Notes: generated from the sequence alone by a model not told the origin. Shown: positions 1 through 8,003, numbered from the stretch's first letter. The stretch is DNA of 64,000 nt from UM-FILTER-33-9 sp964530235 (GCA_964530235.1 CAZGYB010000001.1:340908-404907), one strand, 5' to 3'. Program-made: numbers and translations.

Positions 1-15
1 GTTGTCAATATACAA

Positions 16-1779
16 TTATTTTACCGTTACGCTTTTTGCAAGATTTCTTGGTTTGTCCGGATCTGTTCCTCTTCCAATTCCAAGATAATAACCAAAAAGC
101 TGTCCAACAATAATATTTGGGAATAGGGTGAGATCTTTAGATTCTGGTGTGATGATACTATGATCAAATTCCGGAGAGCGATAGGGAGCGACCCCAATAA
201 TATATCCGCCCCGGGCTTTTAACTCAGCTGCGCTTGACAGAGTTTCGAACTTTACTTCATCCTGAGATGAAAGGATAAAGCAGGGAGTTTTATGTTGAAT
301 AAGAGCGATTACTCCATGTTTCAGCTCGCCCGCTGCAAAGGATTCTGCATGGACATAACTGGATTCTTTAATTTTTAACGCGAATTCCATAGCTCCTGGA
401 TAGTTGAGATGTTTTCCAATCACATACATATGTTCATGATCTAAGAGGTCTTTGGTTAGGGTGACAATTGATTGGAGTAGTGTATCATTCATCCAGTGTT
501 TCAGAGTTTTTCCAAGAGATGTAATGTCTCGCTGAGCTTTTTTGAGCGATCCGTTTACTGCGCGTGAGAGAAGATAGAGAACCGCAACCTGTGCAGTAAA
601 GGCTTTTGTCGATACAACAGCAATTTCCGGGCCCGCTCCGACCGGAAGAACAATATCCGCAAGGCGCTCAAGTGTTGAGCCACGGGCATTGACAAGTGCA
701 ACGATGGTTGCTCCTTGTTTTTTGGCTTGTTTTACCGCGATAAGCGTATCTGCAGTTTCTCCGCTTTGGGAAATTGCAATAAATACTGTTTTCGACCCGC
801 AGAATCGCGCAAACGGTAAGAATTCATATGCTCCATACGTTTGCGTATCTATTCCCAGTTTAGAAAAAAAATATTTACCAATGAGGGCGCAATGGGAGGC
901 GGTTCCACAACCTGAAAGTACAATGTGTGAAGCTGATCGGAGTAAATCGGCAGTTTTTTCGATCTCCGGGATATTTATCTGAGCTGTTTTGGGAATGATG
1001 GTTTGCTGTTCAATTATTTCTTTCAGCATGAAGTGAGGAAACCCGCCTTTTTCTGCGTCTTCAACTTTCCAGTCGATGATTTCTGGAGTGAATGATTTTT
1101 GTTTTTCAGACACTATGTCATAGAGAGAAACTCCCTGTATATTGATTACCGCGCATTCTCCGTCGCGGAGAAAGTGTACTTTATCAGTGTACTTCAGAAA
1201 TGCGGGTGTGTCTGATGCGATATAGTGTGTTTTTTTTCCAAAACCGATTACGAGGGGGGAACCATTTCTGCAGGCAGTGATAGTTTCGGTTGACCTGTCG
1301 AGAACCGCAATCGCATTTGATCCAACCACGGTTTTGAAGGCGCGCAATATAGCATGTGTCAAAGAAAGAGTTTTTCGGTTTTCTTCAATGAGGTGGGCAA
1401 TAACTTCGGTATCTGTTTCAGAATGGAATATATGTCTTTTTTTCATCAGCATTTGTTTCAGTTCCTGGTAGTTTTCAACAATACCGTTATGGATTACTGC
1501 TATTTGACTAGTGCAGTCAAGGTGCGGATGCGCATTTTCGTCGGTCACTCCGCCGTGCGTTGCCCAGCGGGTATGACCAATTGCGGTGGTACCAGCGGGA
1601 AGCTTGGTTTTTGCCGATCCGATTTTACCTTTATGTTTTTCAACCAGCAGCGTGGTTTCTTTTTTAAGCGATATTCCCCAGGAATCATATCCTCGGTACT
1701 CAAGTTTTTTTAATCCTTCCAAGACCGTATGCGCAGCGTTTTTTGAAGAGTCGTTTACAACACCAAATATTCCACACAT
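16..1779 (-). CDS. glmS: Glutamine--fructose-6-phosphate aminotransferase (isomerizing)
   Basis: Converts fructose-6-phosphate and glutamine to glucosamine-6-phosphate, the entry step to UDP-GlcNAc and peptidoglycan; cytosolic. The 587 residues match the usual length of about 600. The protein starts MCGIFG, so Cys2 becomes the N-terminal nucleophile of the class II glutaminase domain (residues 1-220, with GHTRWATHG). Two SIS sugar-isomerase domains follow (about 270-400 and 440-570), with the SGCGTASH and AISQSGETADT phosphosugar-binding motifs. The C-terminus DKPRNLAKSVTVK is the classic GlmS tail. The start is fixed by the Cys2 requirement. No Shine-Dalgarno sequence is visible. The gene is preceded by a strong promoter and a roughly 275-base structured leader, which implies RNA-level control. 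Confidence 0.97.
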   Translation of the reverse strand: MCGIFGVVNDSSKNAAHTVLEGLKKLEYRGYDSWGISLKKETTLLVEKHKGKIGSAKTKLPAGTTAIGHTRWATHGGVTDENAHPHLDCTSQIAVIHNGIVENYQELKQMLMKKRHIFHSETDTEVIAHLIEENRKTLSLTHAILRAFKTVVGSNAIAVLDRSTETITACRNGSPLVIGFGKKTHYIASDTPAFLKYTDKVHFLRDGECAVINIQGVSLYDIVSEKQKSFTPEIIDWKVEDAEKGGFPHFMLKEIIEQQTIIPKTAQINIPEIEKTADLLRSASHIVLSGCGTASHCALIGKYFFSKLGIDTQTYGAYEFLPFARFCGSKTVFIAISQSGETADTLIAVKQAKKQGATIVALVNARGSTLERLADIVLPVGAGPEIAVVSTKAFTAQVAVLYLLSRAVNGSLKKAQRDITSLGKTLKHWMNDTLLQSIVTLTKDLLDHEHMYVIGKHLNYPGAMEFALKIKESSYVHAESFAAGELKHGVIALIQHKTPCFILSSQDEVKFETLSSAAELKARGGYIIGVAPYRSPEFDHSIITPESKDLTLFPNIIVGQLFGYYLGIGRGTDPDKPRNLAKSVTVK

Positions 1780-2056
1780 AAAATGATAAGAAAATGATAA
1801 TAGCGCTGTTTTATAAACAGCGAGAAAGAGTAAGAAGCAGACGGTTGTAAACCTGTCTTTATTCCGGTTTTTGCAAACCGTTTTTGAACAGATTCTTCAA
1901 GGCAAACCGAGTGCCTTAAGGGTTTCCGCTACTCTCTCCAAATGCGGTTTTGGAGAGGTCCGATTGTCCGATGCAAGGTCGAACCCCTTTTCCTCGTAGT
2001 CCCGCTCAGCGGGACATTGCGCTTTCGTTTATATTATATGCTTCGTATCTCTCTGA
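1780..2056 (-). ncRNA. Structured 5' leader of glmS, candidate cis-regulatory RNA
   Basis: The only gap over 300 bases (1780-2095) holds a promoter and then about 275 transcribed bases ahead of glmS. Reading the minus strand, visible stems are: GTCCCGC/GCGGGAC (1999-2015), a 9-bp stem CTCTCCAAA/TTTGGAGAG (1934-1957), AAGGCA/TGCCTT (1899-1917), CGGTTT/AAACCG (1865-1880), an imperfect GACGGTT/AACCTGTC (1840-1857) and CGCTGTT/AACAGCG (1804-1822). The last lies 24 bases before the start codon and could act as an attenuator or expression platform. AAGGGTT near 1917 can also pair with AACCCCTT near 1983, closing a multibranch fold. AGCGC, then a hairpin, then ACGAGG occur in the order known from the glmS ribozyme, but the conserved ribozyme core is not recognisable. 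It could also be an independent small RNA. Confidence 0.6.
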
Positions 2057-2060
2057 TGTG

Positions 2061-2089
2061 AGCATAGCAAAGAAGAGTTTAAAAGTCAA
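2061..2089 (-). promoter_or_regulatory. Sigma-70-type promoter of the glmS leader
   Basis: On the minus strand TTGACT (2084-2089), a 17-base spacer and TATGCT (2061-2066) form a near-consensus promoter. The predicted start is near 2054, giving the long glmS leader. The -10 hexamer is the same as that of the HU gene. Confidence 0.75.
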
Positions 2090-2095
2090 TTATAC

Positions 2096-2542
2096 TTAAT
2101 GGCAAATGGGAATATTTGGATTGTTTGTACAGAAGTCTTTAAAACTTTTATCATTTTGGCTACTCATTTCGTCAAACTTTTTTTGAAAATCATTATGCCA
2201 TTGAATCAAAGTTGGATTGGGGGTTGGAGGAAGAGGTGTCACATAAATGTATTGGGATGTTTGACTTGATGTTTTATTTCGAATAACATTAACAGAATCA
2301 GTGGACGATCCGTTAATTGAAGTTTGTGTATTAATAATAACTGTATTTGAAAAGTGTCTGTTTGTTTTTGGTTTTTCTCCTAAACTTTTTAAAATTTGAG
2401 CAGTTGTTTGCTGCAGTGGATTGAGGACTTTTTTTTGAAGCTCTTTGGTTTTTAAACCGACAATAATAAAAGATGAAAATGAAACCAACAACAATATAAA
2501 TAACAAAATAAGAATGAAGTGTGCTTTTGTTTGTGTATTCAT
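2096..2542 (-). CDS. Single-pass membrane protein of unknown function
   Basis: Not a family I recognise. The 148-residue protein has one N-terminal membrane segment (about residues 9-30), followed by a polar Ser/Thr/Asn-rich domain containing a short proline stretch (TPLPPTPNPT, about 103-112). This is a membrane-anchored extracytoplasmic layout. Its start codon lies one base after the LemA stop codon, so the two are cotranscribed and probably translationally coupled. It may work with LemA at the membrane. Confidence 0.7.
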   Translation of the reverse strand: MNTQTKAHFILILLFILLLVSFSSFIIVGLKTKELQKKVLNPLQQTTAQILKSLGEKPKTNRHFSNTVIINTQTSINGSSTDSVNVIRNKTSSQTSQYIYVTPLPPTPNPTLIQWHNDFQKKFDEMSSQNDKSFKDFCTNNPNIPICH

Positions 2543-2543
2543 A

Positions 2544-3074
2544 TTACGATGTATATATAAAAAACTCAGCCTTTTTAAATCCTAAAATAACAGCAGCAAG
2601 CGAGTTGGGGAAAGTCTGTAAACTTGTATTGAATTTTTTTACGGTTGTATTATAATCCCCCCGGAAAAATGCAATTTTGTCTTCAACTTCTTTCATGGTA
2701 TCCATAAGCATTTGATAAGATTTGTCAGCCTTAAGCGCAGGATAGTTTTCTGCAATGGCAATGATAGTCCCCATAAGAGAGGCTGTTTTATTTTCGAATT
2801 GCACTAGTTGTTCGAGGGAGTTATTTGTTTTGTTTTGAGATCGTAATTTAGCAACTTGAACGAATACGTTTTTTTCATGTTTAGCATATCCTTTGACAAC
2901 TTCAATTAACTGGCTGATAAGATCTGATCTTCGTTTTAACTGAATATCTATATCGGATAAATCTTCCTCAACCTGAGTTTGTTTTTTAATAAACATATTA
3001 TATCGTGACAAAAAAAATATAAATATTAAAAGGAAGAATAAGGTGGTTATGCCGAGAAAGTCAAATAAACTCAT
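2544..3074 (-). CDS. lemA: LemA family protein
   Basis: LemA proteins are small membrane-anchored alpha-helical proteins of uncertain role, common in bacteria. This 176-residue copy has an N-terminal membrane segment (about 5-23), then the family's YN motif and the helix with DIDIQLKRRSDLI and VVKGYAKHE (about 42-68). ENYPALKADKSYQML (about 108-122) and FRGDYN (about 138-143) are also typical. The predicted promoter lies so close to the ATG that the mRNA would start at the start codon. The unknown gene downstream begins one base after the stop. Confidence 0.9.
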   Translation of the reverse strand: MSLFDFLGITTLFFLLIFIFFLSRYNMFIKKQTQVEEDLSDIDIQLKRRSDLISQLIEVVKGYAKHEKNVFVQVAKLRSQNKTNNSLEQLVQFENKTASLMGTIIAIAENYPALKADKSYQMLMDTMKEVEDKIAFFRGDYNTTVKKFNTSLQTFPNSLAAVILGFKKAEFFIYTS

Positions 3075-3079
3075 ACTTA

Positions 3080-3108
3080 ATTATACTATAGGTTAAGTCG
3101 ATTCGCAA
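3080..3108 (-). promoter_or_regulatory. Promoter of lemA, predicted leaderless
   Basis: Minus-strand TTGCGA (3103-3108), 17 bases and TATAAT (3080-3085). Only five bases separate the -10 box from the lemA ATG, so transcription should start at the A of ATG or within a base of it. The same TTGCGA-17-TATAAT arrangement drives the 5S rRNA gene at 18.7 kb. Confidence 0.75.
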
Positions 3109-3118
3109 GACCACTTTC

Positions 3119-4090
3119 CTAATTGTTTAAGTATAGGTCAATATTATCTAAATGTTCTTCGTAGGTTTTTGCGCAGTGGATTGCACCAGCTCTGTCATGG
3201 AGGTAAAACAGGCAGGAGGTTTCTTCAGGATATAATACCGCCCTTATATAGTCGATGTTTGGACTGCAGATAGGGGTTGGTGGGAGGCCTTTGTACAGGT
3301 ACGAATTATAGGGAGAGTCATTTAGTTTTTCTCCGATATCTATGGTACCCCACCATTTTCCATTGGCATCTTTGCCACGGGTATACTGCATGGTTGCATC
3401 AATCTGCAAAGGCATACCGATATTCAGTCGGTTCCAGATTATGCCCGAAATAAGGTTCATATCTTGTTTTCCGGCTGCTTCTCGGGCAATAAGCGAGGCA
3501 ATTTTGAGTCCAGTGGTCCATTTAATATTTTGTTTTACAAACTCGGATGAAAGGGGAGCAAACTGTTCATTAAATCGGTTGATTAACCGTTGAGCAACCT
3601 TATCAGCCGGTTCATTAGCCGGAATAAGATAGGTGTCAGGATAGTAGACTCCTTCCAGGTATTCGGGCCGGGTTCTGGTATAGACAGTATTCCATCTATC
3701 AAGAGCTTGTGCATCCCATTTCAAATAGTGAGCGAGAATTTCCCCGATTTGTTCTTTTCTTAGACAGCTTGTCATAGTAATCCAAACAAGATCAGGATCA
3801 CTCAATATTTTTTTGACGATAGTAACTACTGACATATTTTGACTCAAACGATATCCTCCTGATTGTATTTTTTTAAACGGAAAAAAGATACTGCGTACCA
3901 GAGAAAATGTTTTTTCACTGCGGATAAGTTTTTTTTCTTTTAACTCTTTTGCAATATCAAAGGTTGTTTGATTTTGTGGTACGACTAAAATCTGAACTTC
4001 GTTTGAAAATCCCTCCGGACCAAACAGATATAAAAAAAGAATGAGAATGACAAATATAAACAACAAAAATAAATTTACCCGCTGTTTCAT
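3119..4090 (-). CDS. mltG: Endolytic peptidoglycan transglycosylase MltG (YceG-like)
   Basis: MltG cuts nascent glycan strands at the outer face of the membrane and helps set their length. The protein has one N-terminal membrane helix (about 4-22), a LysM-like region and the YceG catalytic domain. ASLIAREA holds the expected catalytic glutamate, and LQIDATMQY and SPYNSYLYKGLPPTPICSPN are hallmark motifs. I chose the ATG at 4090 (323 residues) over an upstream GTG at 4096, because a TACAAT -10 box at 4099-4104 would place the transcript start at about 4092, after the GTG. The lemA promoter lies just downstream, so lemA can be transcribed separately. Confidence 0.92.
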   Translation of the reverse strand: MKQRVNLFLLFIFVILILFLYLFGPEGFSNEVQILVVPQNQTTFDIAKELKEKKLIRSEKTFSLVRSIFFPFKKIQSGGYRLSQNMSVVTIVKKILSDPDLVWITMTSCLRKEQIGEILAHYLKWDAQALDRWNTVYTRTRPEYLEGVYYPDTYLIPANEPADKVAQRLINRFNEQFAPLSSEFVKQNIKWTTGLKIASLIAREAAGKQDMNLISGIIWNRLNIGMPLQIDATMQYTRGKDANGKWWGTIDIGEKLNDSPYNSYLYKGLPPTPICSPNIDYIRAVLYPEETSCLFYLHDRAGAIHCAKTYEEHLDNIDLYLNN

Positions 4091-4127
4091 ACGCACATAT
4101 TGTACAGGAAGATAAATATAAGAATGG

Positions 4128-4337
4128 TTAAATATACGGTGCGATCAACTTTGGAGAAATCCGATCTCTTACTGCGCGTGAAACCGCATCGGGAGTGCGA
4201 GCATTTCCCGCTGCTTTAAGAACTGCATGTTCTGCTTTTTTTTGTGGTATTCCGGATCCGATAAATGCAGATATTACATCAAGAATAGCCCGCTGTGCTT
4301 GATCATATGTTTTTTGATATCTTGGCTGCTTTTCAAT
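4128..4337 (-). pseudogene. Open coding remnant or small gene lacking a normal start codon
   Basis: Between the GT9-like gene and mltG a frame stays open for 69 codons after a TGA and ends in TAA at 4128. The translation looks protein-like: an alternating helical segment AILDVISAFIGSGIPQKKAE and then a charged segment RTPDAVSRAVRDRISPK. The helix-turn-helix look resembles small RuvA C-terminal-like helical domains, but this is weak. There is no in-frame ATG or GTG; ATT at 4335-4337 is the only start-like codon near its beginning. It may be a truncated gene, a gene using a rare start, or a frameshift product. Confidence 0.35.
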
Positions 4338-4348
4338 AGAAAATCATT

Positions 4349-5587
4349 TTATATCAAATGATGAAAAGCACTTAAAACAACTTCAGGGGTTAGTTCAAAT
4401 AGACCATTGTATTTTTCTTTCCTTCCTTGTATGGGATAGTCGAAGGCTTGAATTTGTAATTTATGCGGATAAGTATCTAATGGATTTCCTGTTTTTATTA
4501 GACCGTTGACAAATTGCGTTTGAAGGGTGTGGTCATTGGGGTTTCTCGGAAAACACCAGAACCGAGGGTTTGCGCATGAGAAACAGCGTAGTGTTGGAAT
4601 AAATAAACTGGATATGTGACCCAACCCACTATCGGTAAACAACCCTGCTTTTGCTCCGGCTATGAGTGCAGTTACAAACTTTAGATTAGCGTCTTTGACA
4701 GTTCTTAAGCAAAGCGAGTCTCTTCCATTTAACTTCTCAAGCATCAACCTTGTTTGTGTATCACAACAGAGAGGATCGGCGAAATATAATAAACCAATTT
4801 CAGGATATTGACTTTGGAGTTGCATAATCATTTGCGTATACTGATCATCGGGCCATCTTCGTGGTCCGATTGTCGCTGTGTTAGATAAAGCAAAGTACCC
4901 GTTTGGAAATATTGACTGAAAATCTGCTACTCGCTGAGCTTGTTCTTGATTGAGTTGGGGATACGGGAAGAAATTAAAATATTGTTTATCACCTATTTTG
5001 AATCCAAATAAAATTTCTATTGCTTGAGTGGTTAACTCAGGAGCTGATCTATTTCTGTCCGCCATATTGGGTACAAGCGGTACATCCCGAGAGGGATCTA
5101 GCCAAAATAATTCGGTATCTCTTTGTACATTTGGTGGTGGTTTTCCTGTGAGGTCAAATACAGGAACACCGTCAAAACTATTAGCCGTTACAGGAAGAAA
5201 TGTTATCCCATCTATATCTTCTAAAAATTGAAATTGTTTAGTTTTTACCCTTAGTGAAATTTGATTTCCATATAGGGTTGTGAGTATTTTTTTAAGAACA
5301 AGTAATGCGGGAACAAGCATGAGAGTGTCCCCAATTTTTGGGGGAAATACGACCTCAAGTGATTTTGTATCTTCTATTTTTGCATGTATAGCTGAGTCTC
5401 GATAAAAAAAATCAGGATATATTTTACCCTTGGGGAGTGAATCAAAAATACTTTCGTATTGTCTTGCTAAGGCGAGAGAACGCGCCGTTGGATACTGTTC
5501 TTCATCAAATGAAGATGGGTATTGTAATAAAATCTTAAGAAGAGCTCTTTTTTTATAAGGATCTGATTCTTTATATTCGGCTATCAT
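4349..5587 (-). CDS. GT9-like (heptosyltransferase-type) glycosyltransferase
   Basis: Probably transfers a sugar from a nucleotide donor in surface glycan synthesis. The 412 residues show the GT9/GT-B pattern. KIGDTLMLVPALLVLKK (about 83-99) matches the N-terminal GD..(L/T)..PAL motif. FALSNTATIGPRRWPDDQY (about 233-251) resembles the second domain, where the donor binds. TDSGLGHISSLFIPTL (about 318-333) corresponds to the conserved D-S-G-x-x-H loop. The N-terminal extension of about 70 residues is longer than usual. A TATAAT box nine bases ahead of the ATG suggests a near-leaderless mRNA. Substrate unknown. Confidence 0.7.
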   Translation of the reverse strand: MIAEYKESDPYKKRALLKILLQYPSSFDEEQYPTARSLALARQYESIFDSLPKGKIYPDFFYRDSAIHAKIEDTKSLEVVFPPKIGDTLMLVPALLVLKKILTTLYGNQISLRVKTKQFQFLEDIDGITFLPVTANSFDGVPVFDLTGKPPPNVQRDTELFWLDPSRDVPLVPNMADRNRSAPELTTQAIEILFGFKIGDKQYFNFFPYPQLNQEQAQRVADFQSIFPNGYFALSNTATIGPRRWPDDQYTQMIMQLQSQYPEIGLLYFADPLCCDTQTRLMLEKLNGRDSLCLRTVKDANLKFVTALIAGAKAGLFTDSGLGHISSLFIPTLRCFSCANPRFWCFPRNPNDHTLQTQFVNGLIKTGNPLDTYPHKLQIQAFDYPIQGRKEKYNGLFELTPEVVLSAFHHLI

Positions 5588-5633
5588 TGATTGTATATTA
5601 TACTATAGGATTTTTAATCTGAAAGTAGTATCA

Positions 5634-6077
5634 TTAGTTTTGCCAGACTGCATAGCCTTGTGATCGGAGATACTTCGCATACGTTTCTTCGGTTTTCATG
5701 GCTTTTTTTTTCGTGGAAATTGGGTTAAAAGAGAAGAACAGATCGGGCCGGAGGCGCATGCCAAAAAGCCCCGGAAAGTAGCCTCCGCGCGTTTTTCCAC
5801 CACTTCGAACAAATGTTCTGAATACTTTCTTGCCCGTGCACAGGCACGGATACTGATTATTTTCTTTGTCTATATGGAGAATATGCTGGGAAAACCGGCA
5901 TTCAGGGGTGTGTGAAGTTGAGCCAATATACAAACAGGCTTTTCCGGAGTGATATCGAAGGTTTTTCTGCATAAACTTTTTGTTTTTACGGATATCCGGA
6001 TCAAGTTCAATCACATAAATATGATATTTCCCACAAGCTTTGTGAAGCGAACATCGAACACAGTAGAGGTTCTGCAT
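5634..6077 (-). CDS. GIY-YIG-like nuclease-fold protein
   Basis: A 147-residue protein with a likely GIY-YIG core: YHIYVIELD (about 18-26) is the first strand (GIY position), and CLYIGSTSHTPECRFSQH (about 48-65) carries the YIG strand, the arginine and the histidine of the family. An N-terminal CVRC...C cluster (Cys6, 9 and 15) may bind zinc. It follows the small membrane protein gene at 6089-6262 closely on the same strand and probably shares its promoter. A house-cleaning or DNA-processing role is possible; activity cannot be judged from the sequence alone. Confidence 0.6.
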   Translation of the reverse strand: MQNLYCVRCSLHKACGKYHIYVIELDPDIRKNKKFMQKNLRYHSGKACLYIGSTSHTPECRFSQHILHIDKENNQYPCLCTGKKVFRTFVRSGGKTRGGYFPGLFGMRLRPDLFFSFNPISTKKKAMKTEETYAKYLRSQGYAVWQN

Positions 6078-6088
6078 AAAAGCTAGAC

Positions 6089-6262
6089 TTAGAACCCGAA
6101 AAATTTGAAAAACAGATAGAGAAGTCCAACAATAAGCAAGAATGCAAAAGCGACAATCGGTACTATTTTGGTAAAAAATACCGAGAGCATCCGTACGATA
6201 AAGTCAAGAAGCATTTGAATATTTTCAAGCGGATCGGGATTTGTCTTATTCTCATCAGGCAT
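6089..6262 (-). CDS. Small membrane protein (57 aa)
   Basis: A short gene starting MPDENKTNPDP and ending FKFFGF, with one long membrane segment (about residues 29-53). A TACAAT -10 box (6269-6274) lies six bases before the ATG, the near-leaderless arrangement seen across the window. Its stop is 11 bases before the start of the GIY-YIG-like gene, so they are probably one transcript. I do not recognise the family. Confidence 0.6.
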   Translation of the reverse strand: MPDENKTNPDPLENIQMLLDFIVRMLSVFFTKIVPIVAFAFLLIVGLLYLFFKFFGF

Positions 6263-6440
6263 ATTCGTATTGTATCACTTTTTAGTATTCAGCGTTCTTT
6301 CAGAAAGGCAGTGTATCTTAAGTATATGGAGTAACACAGGGGGGTTATTCCGTCAAAATAAGGGGCAAAAAACCGTGTTTAATACACACAAAACACAATA
6401 ACTGTTCTGACATTGTTGTGACAAAACATTCGGTTTTTTC

Positions 6441-6476
6441 ACTCAGAGGTTATGAGACTCTGAGTGTTTTTTTATT
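6441..6476 (+). terminator. Rho-independent terminator without an obvious gene
   Basis: Stem ACTCAGAG (6441-6448) / CTCTGAGT (6458-6465) followed by GTTTTTTTATT on the plus strand. No plus-strand gene lies upstream, and the other orientation has no T-run. It therefore suggests an unannotated plus-strand transcript within about 6270-6440. Confidence 0.65.
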
Positions 6477-7380
6477 CTGGTTGTTCTGTTTTTGGGTAAA
6501 GTTTTTGTAATGTCTTTTGTGATTTTATTCTCATTCTTAACAGAGTTTTTGAGAGGGTAACAATAGTGCTATTCCCATTATGCATTGTTTCGTCTTGAGT
6601 TTGATGTAAGTTCAGTGGAATAAATACGCGTATGTCTGGGGAGCTAGGCGAGTATAGATCAATACCATTACTTCCATTACGGGTAATAACTTCACCTCGT
6701 AACTCGTAAAGAGCTTTGTTATGTTTTCCTTCTTCAAGCCGAATGAAAAAATGAGGATACTGAATTGTTTCTTTACTGTCGTCAATAATACCCCTTATTT
6801 TTTCAACCCCATCGCTATGGCTTTGAAGTGCATATGCAAGAGTTGAAGTTGCTTCTTCCGTTGTTGTACCAGCAAGCTCCTGATGGCCTTTGTAAAAGGA
6901 ATAGCCAATAGGCATAGTTCCCATCACGATCCTTCGATCTGTTTTATGGTCATAAATTGAAGTTGAAATTATTGCAGGAATTTCAAAGTTATACGATTCT
7001 GGCGGATGTATTTCGGTTTCGTGTTTTTGTTGTATTTGTGGGAGATAAAGTTTGACGCTATGAAGCGTATGATAACGATGAATTTCACTTGGGTCAAATC
7101 GGTCAGGGTCAAGAAAAAATATTCGGGAGGCAAAAGACACAAGTTCACCGATCCGTTCACATTCTTTGTCATTTGATTTATTCCAGTGTATTCCTTTTTC
7201 GAGAGAAAGAAGTCCTTGTAAAAGGCCTGTACTTACTTGAGTTAAATTTTTATTTTTTCCTTCTTTATCTTCGAAAATTCCATTAGGATCTCGAGTCGCC
7301 CCGGTATCCATTTCAATTTGACCATAGGCTCGTAACCTTCCTGCAATTGCGTGCATACCCTGAATATGAGGTTCGTACAT
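6472..7380 (-). CDS. Hypothetical protein, no recognised domain
   Basis: I do not recognise this protein. The frame is open further upstream (to 7527), but that stretch overlaps the C-terminus of the transglycosylase gene. I therefore start at the ATG at 7380 (MYEPHIQGMHAIAG...), seven bases after the upstream stop, giving 302 residues. It is soluble, with no signal peptide or membrane segment, of mixed alpha/beta character, and rich in His, Glu and Lys. IRVFIPLNLH near the C-terminus looks like a buried strand. Close spacing suggests cotranscription with the transglycosylase gene. Confidence 0.6.
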   Translation of the reverse strand: MYEPHIQGMHAIAGRLRAYGQIEMDTGATRDPNGIFEDKEGKNKNLTQVSTGLLQGLLSLEKGIHWNKSNDKECERIGELVSFASRIFFLDPDRFDPSEIHRYHTLHSVKLYLPQIQQKHETEIHPPESYNFEIPAIISTSIYDHKTDRRIVMGTMPIGYSFYKGHQELAGTTTEEATSTLAYALQSHSDGVEKIRGIIDDSKETIQYPHFFIRLEEGKHNKALYELRGEVITRNGSNGIDLYSPSSPDIRVFIPLNLHQTQDETMHNGNSTIVTLSKTLLRMRIKSQKTLQKLYPKTEQPE

Positions 7381-7387
7381 ATATATA

Positions 7388-7945
7388 TCATAAACAATTT
7401 TTCCATGCGTTGTGGCCACCGCGTGAAATTTTGAACGCTGCAGTTTCAATCGCTTCTTTTGCACCAAATCGAAGATCGGGATTGGTATCCGCTCCCATGA
7501 GTGCGCGGGTTGCTTGCCAGGTTTCAACAGTAAACTGATACATTCCGCCGTACAGCCCGTTTACCGACGCCGGGTTTATGCCTGACTCGCAAAACGCGAT
7601 TTTTTTGAGCAGCTCTTTTGAGACCTGATATTGACTACTGAATTCATCAAAATACTGTTCGAATGAGGTTGATGGAAATAATGTTGGAGTCGGTGAAGGA
7701 GTCGGAGTTGGAGTTACTGTTGGAGTCGGAGTCGGGGTTGGGGTAACGGTTGGAGTCGGGGTAAGTGAAGGAGTCGGGGTTGAGGTTGCTGTTGGAGTGG
7801 GCGATGCAAATACCAAAGCGATTCGTTTTGGGATTTGGAATACATTGAGGGTTGAAAAAAAAATAATAATGAACAATACCAGCAAGACAGCAAGGTAGTG
7901 TATTTTTATAGAAAGCCGATCTTGTTTTTTTACTGATATGTACAT
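7388..7945 (-). CDS. Membrane-anchored transglycosylase-like protein with Pro/Thr linker
   Basis: Likely cuts or remodels peptidoglycan outside the cell. The 185 residues contain one membrane helix (about 17-35), a linker of about 45 residues made almost only of Thr-Pro repeats (about 48-93), and a C-terminal lysozyme-like domain. That domain has FCESGINPASVNGLYGGMYQ (about 118-137), where the Glu of CESG is the expected catalytic acid, and YQFTVETW, as in Rpf/SLT-type transglycosylase domains. The linker DNA is an imperfect GGAGTC/GGGGTT repeat that could vary in length. A TAAAAT box eight bases before the ATG again suggests a near-leaderless mRNA. Confidence 0.8.
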   Translation of the reverse strand: MYISVKKQDRLSIKIHYLAVLLVLFIIIFFSTLNVFQIPKRIALVFASPTPTATSTPTPSLTPTPTVTPTPTPTPTVTPTPTPSPTPTLFPSTSFEQYFDEFSSQYQVSKELLKKIAFCESGINPASVNGLYGGMYQFTVETWQATRALMGADTNPDLRFGAKEAIETAAFKISRGGHNAWKNCL

Positions 7946-7974
7946 AAACGTGTATTTTAGTTAACTACACCACT

Positions 7975-8003
7975 CTTGAATTTTCAAGCAGGGATTTTAT
8001 AAT
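7975..8003 (+). promoter_or_regulatory. Promoter with an overlapping inverted repeat
   Basis: TTGAAT (7976-7981), 16 bases and TATAAT (7998-8003). The -35 box sits in the inverted repeat CTTGAA-TT-TTCAAG (7975-7988), a possible operator in the space between divergent genes. Because the -10 box covers the first possible ATG (8002), translation must begin downstream. Confidence 0.6.

Noticed and set aside
689..1786. Several plus-strand ORFs opposite glmS (for example 1354-1713).
   Set aside because: They are shadows of the glmS frame with no promoter, ribosome site or protein-like character.
1780..2056. The glmS leader as tmRNA or RNase P RNA.
   Set aside because: No tRNA-like closing ends with a matching T arm, and the universally conserved RNase P blocks are absent; GAGGAAAAG is only a short resemblance.
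6472..7527. The longer N-terminus of the hypothetical protein, reaching 7527.
   Set aside because: It would overlap the transglycosylase C-terminal catalytic domain by 140 bases; the ATG at 7380 avoids this.
7685..7800. The GGAGTC/GGGGTT tract as a non-coding tandem repeat.
   Set aside because: It is in frame and encodes the Thr-Pro linker of a convincing surface enzyme.
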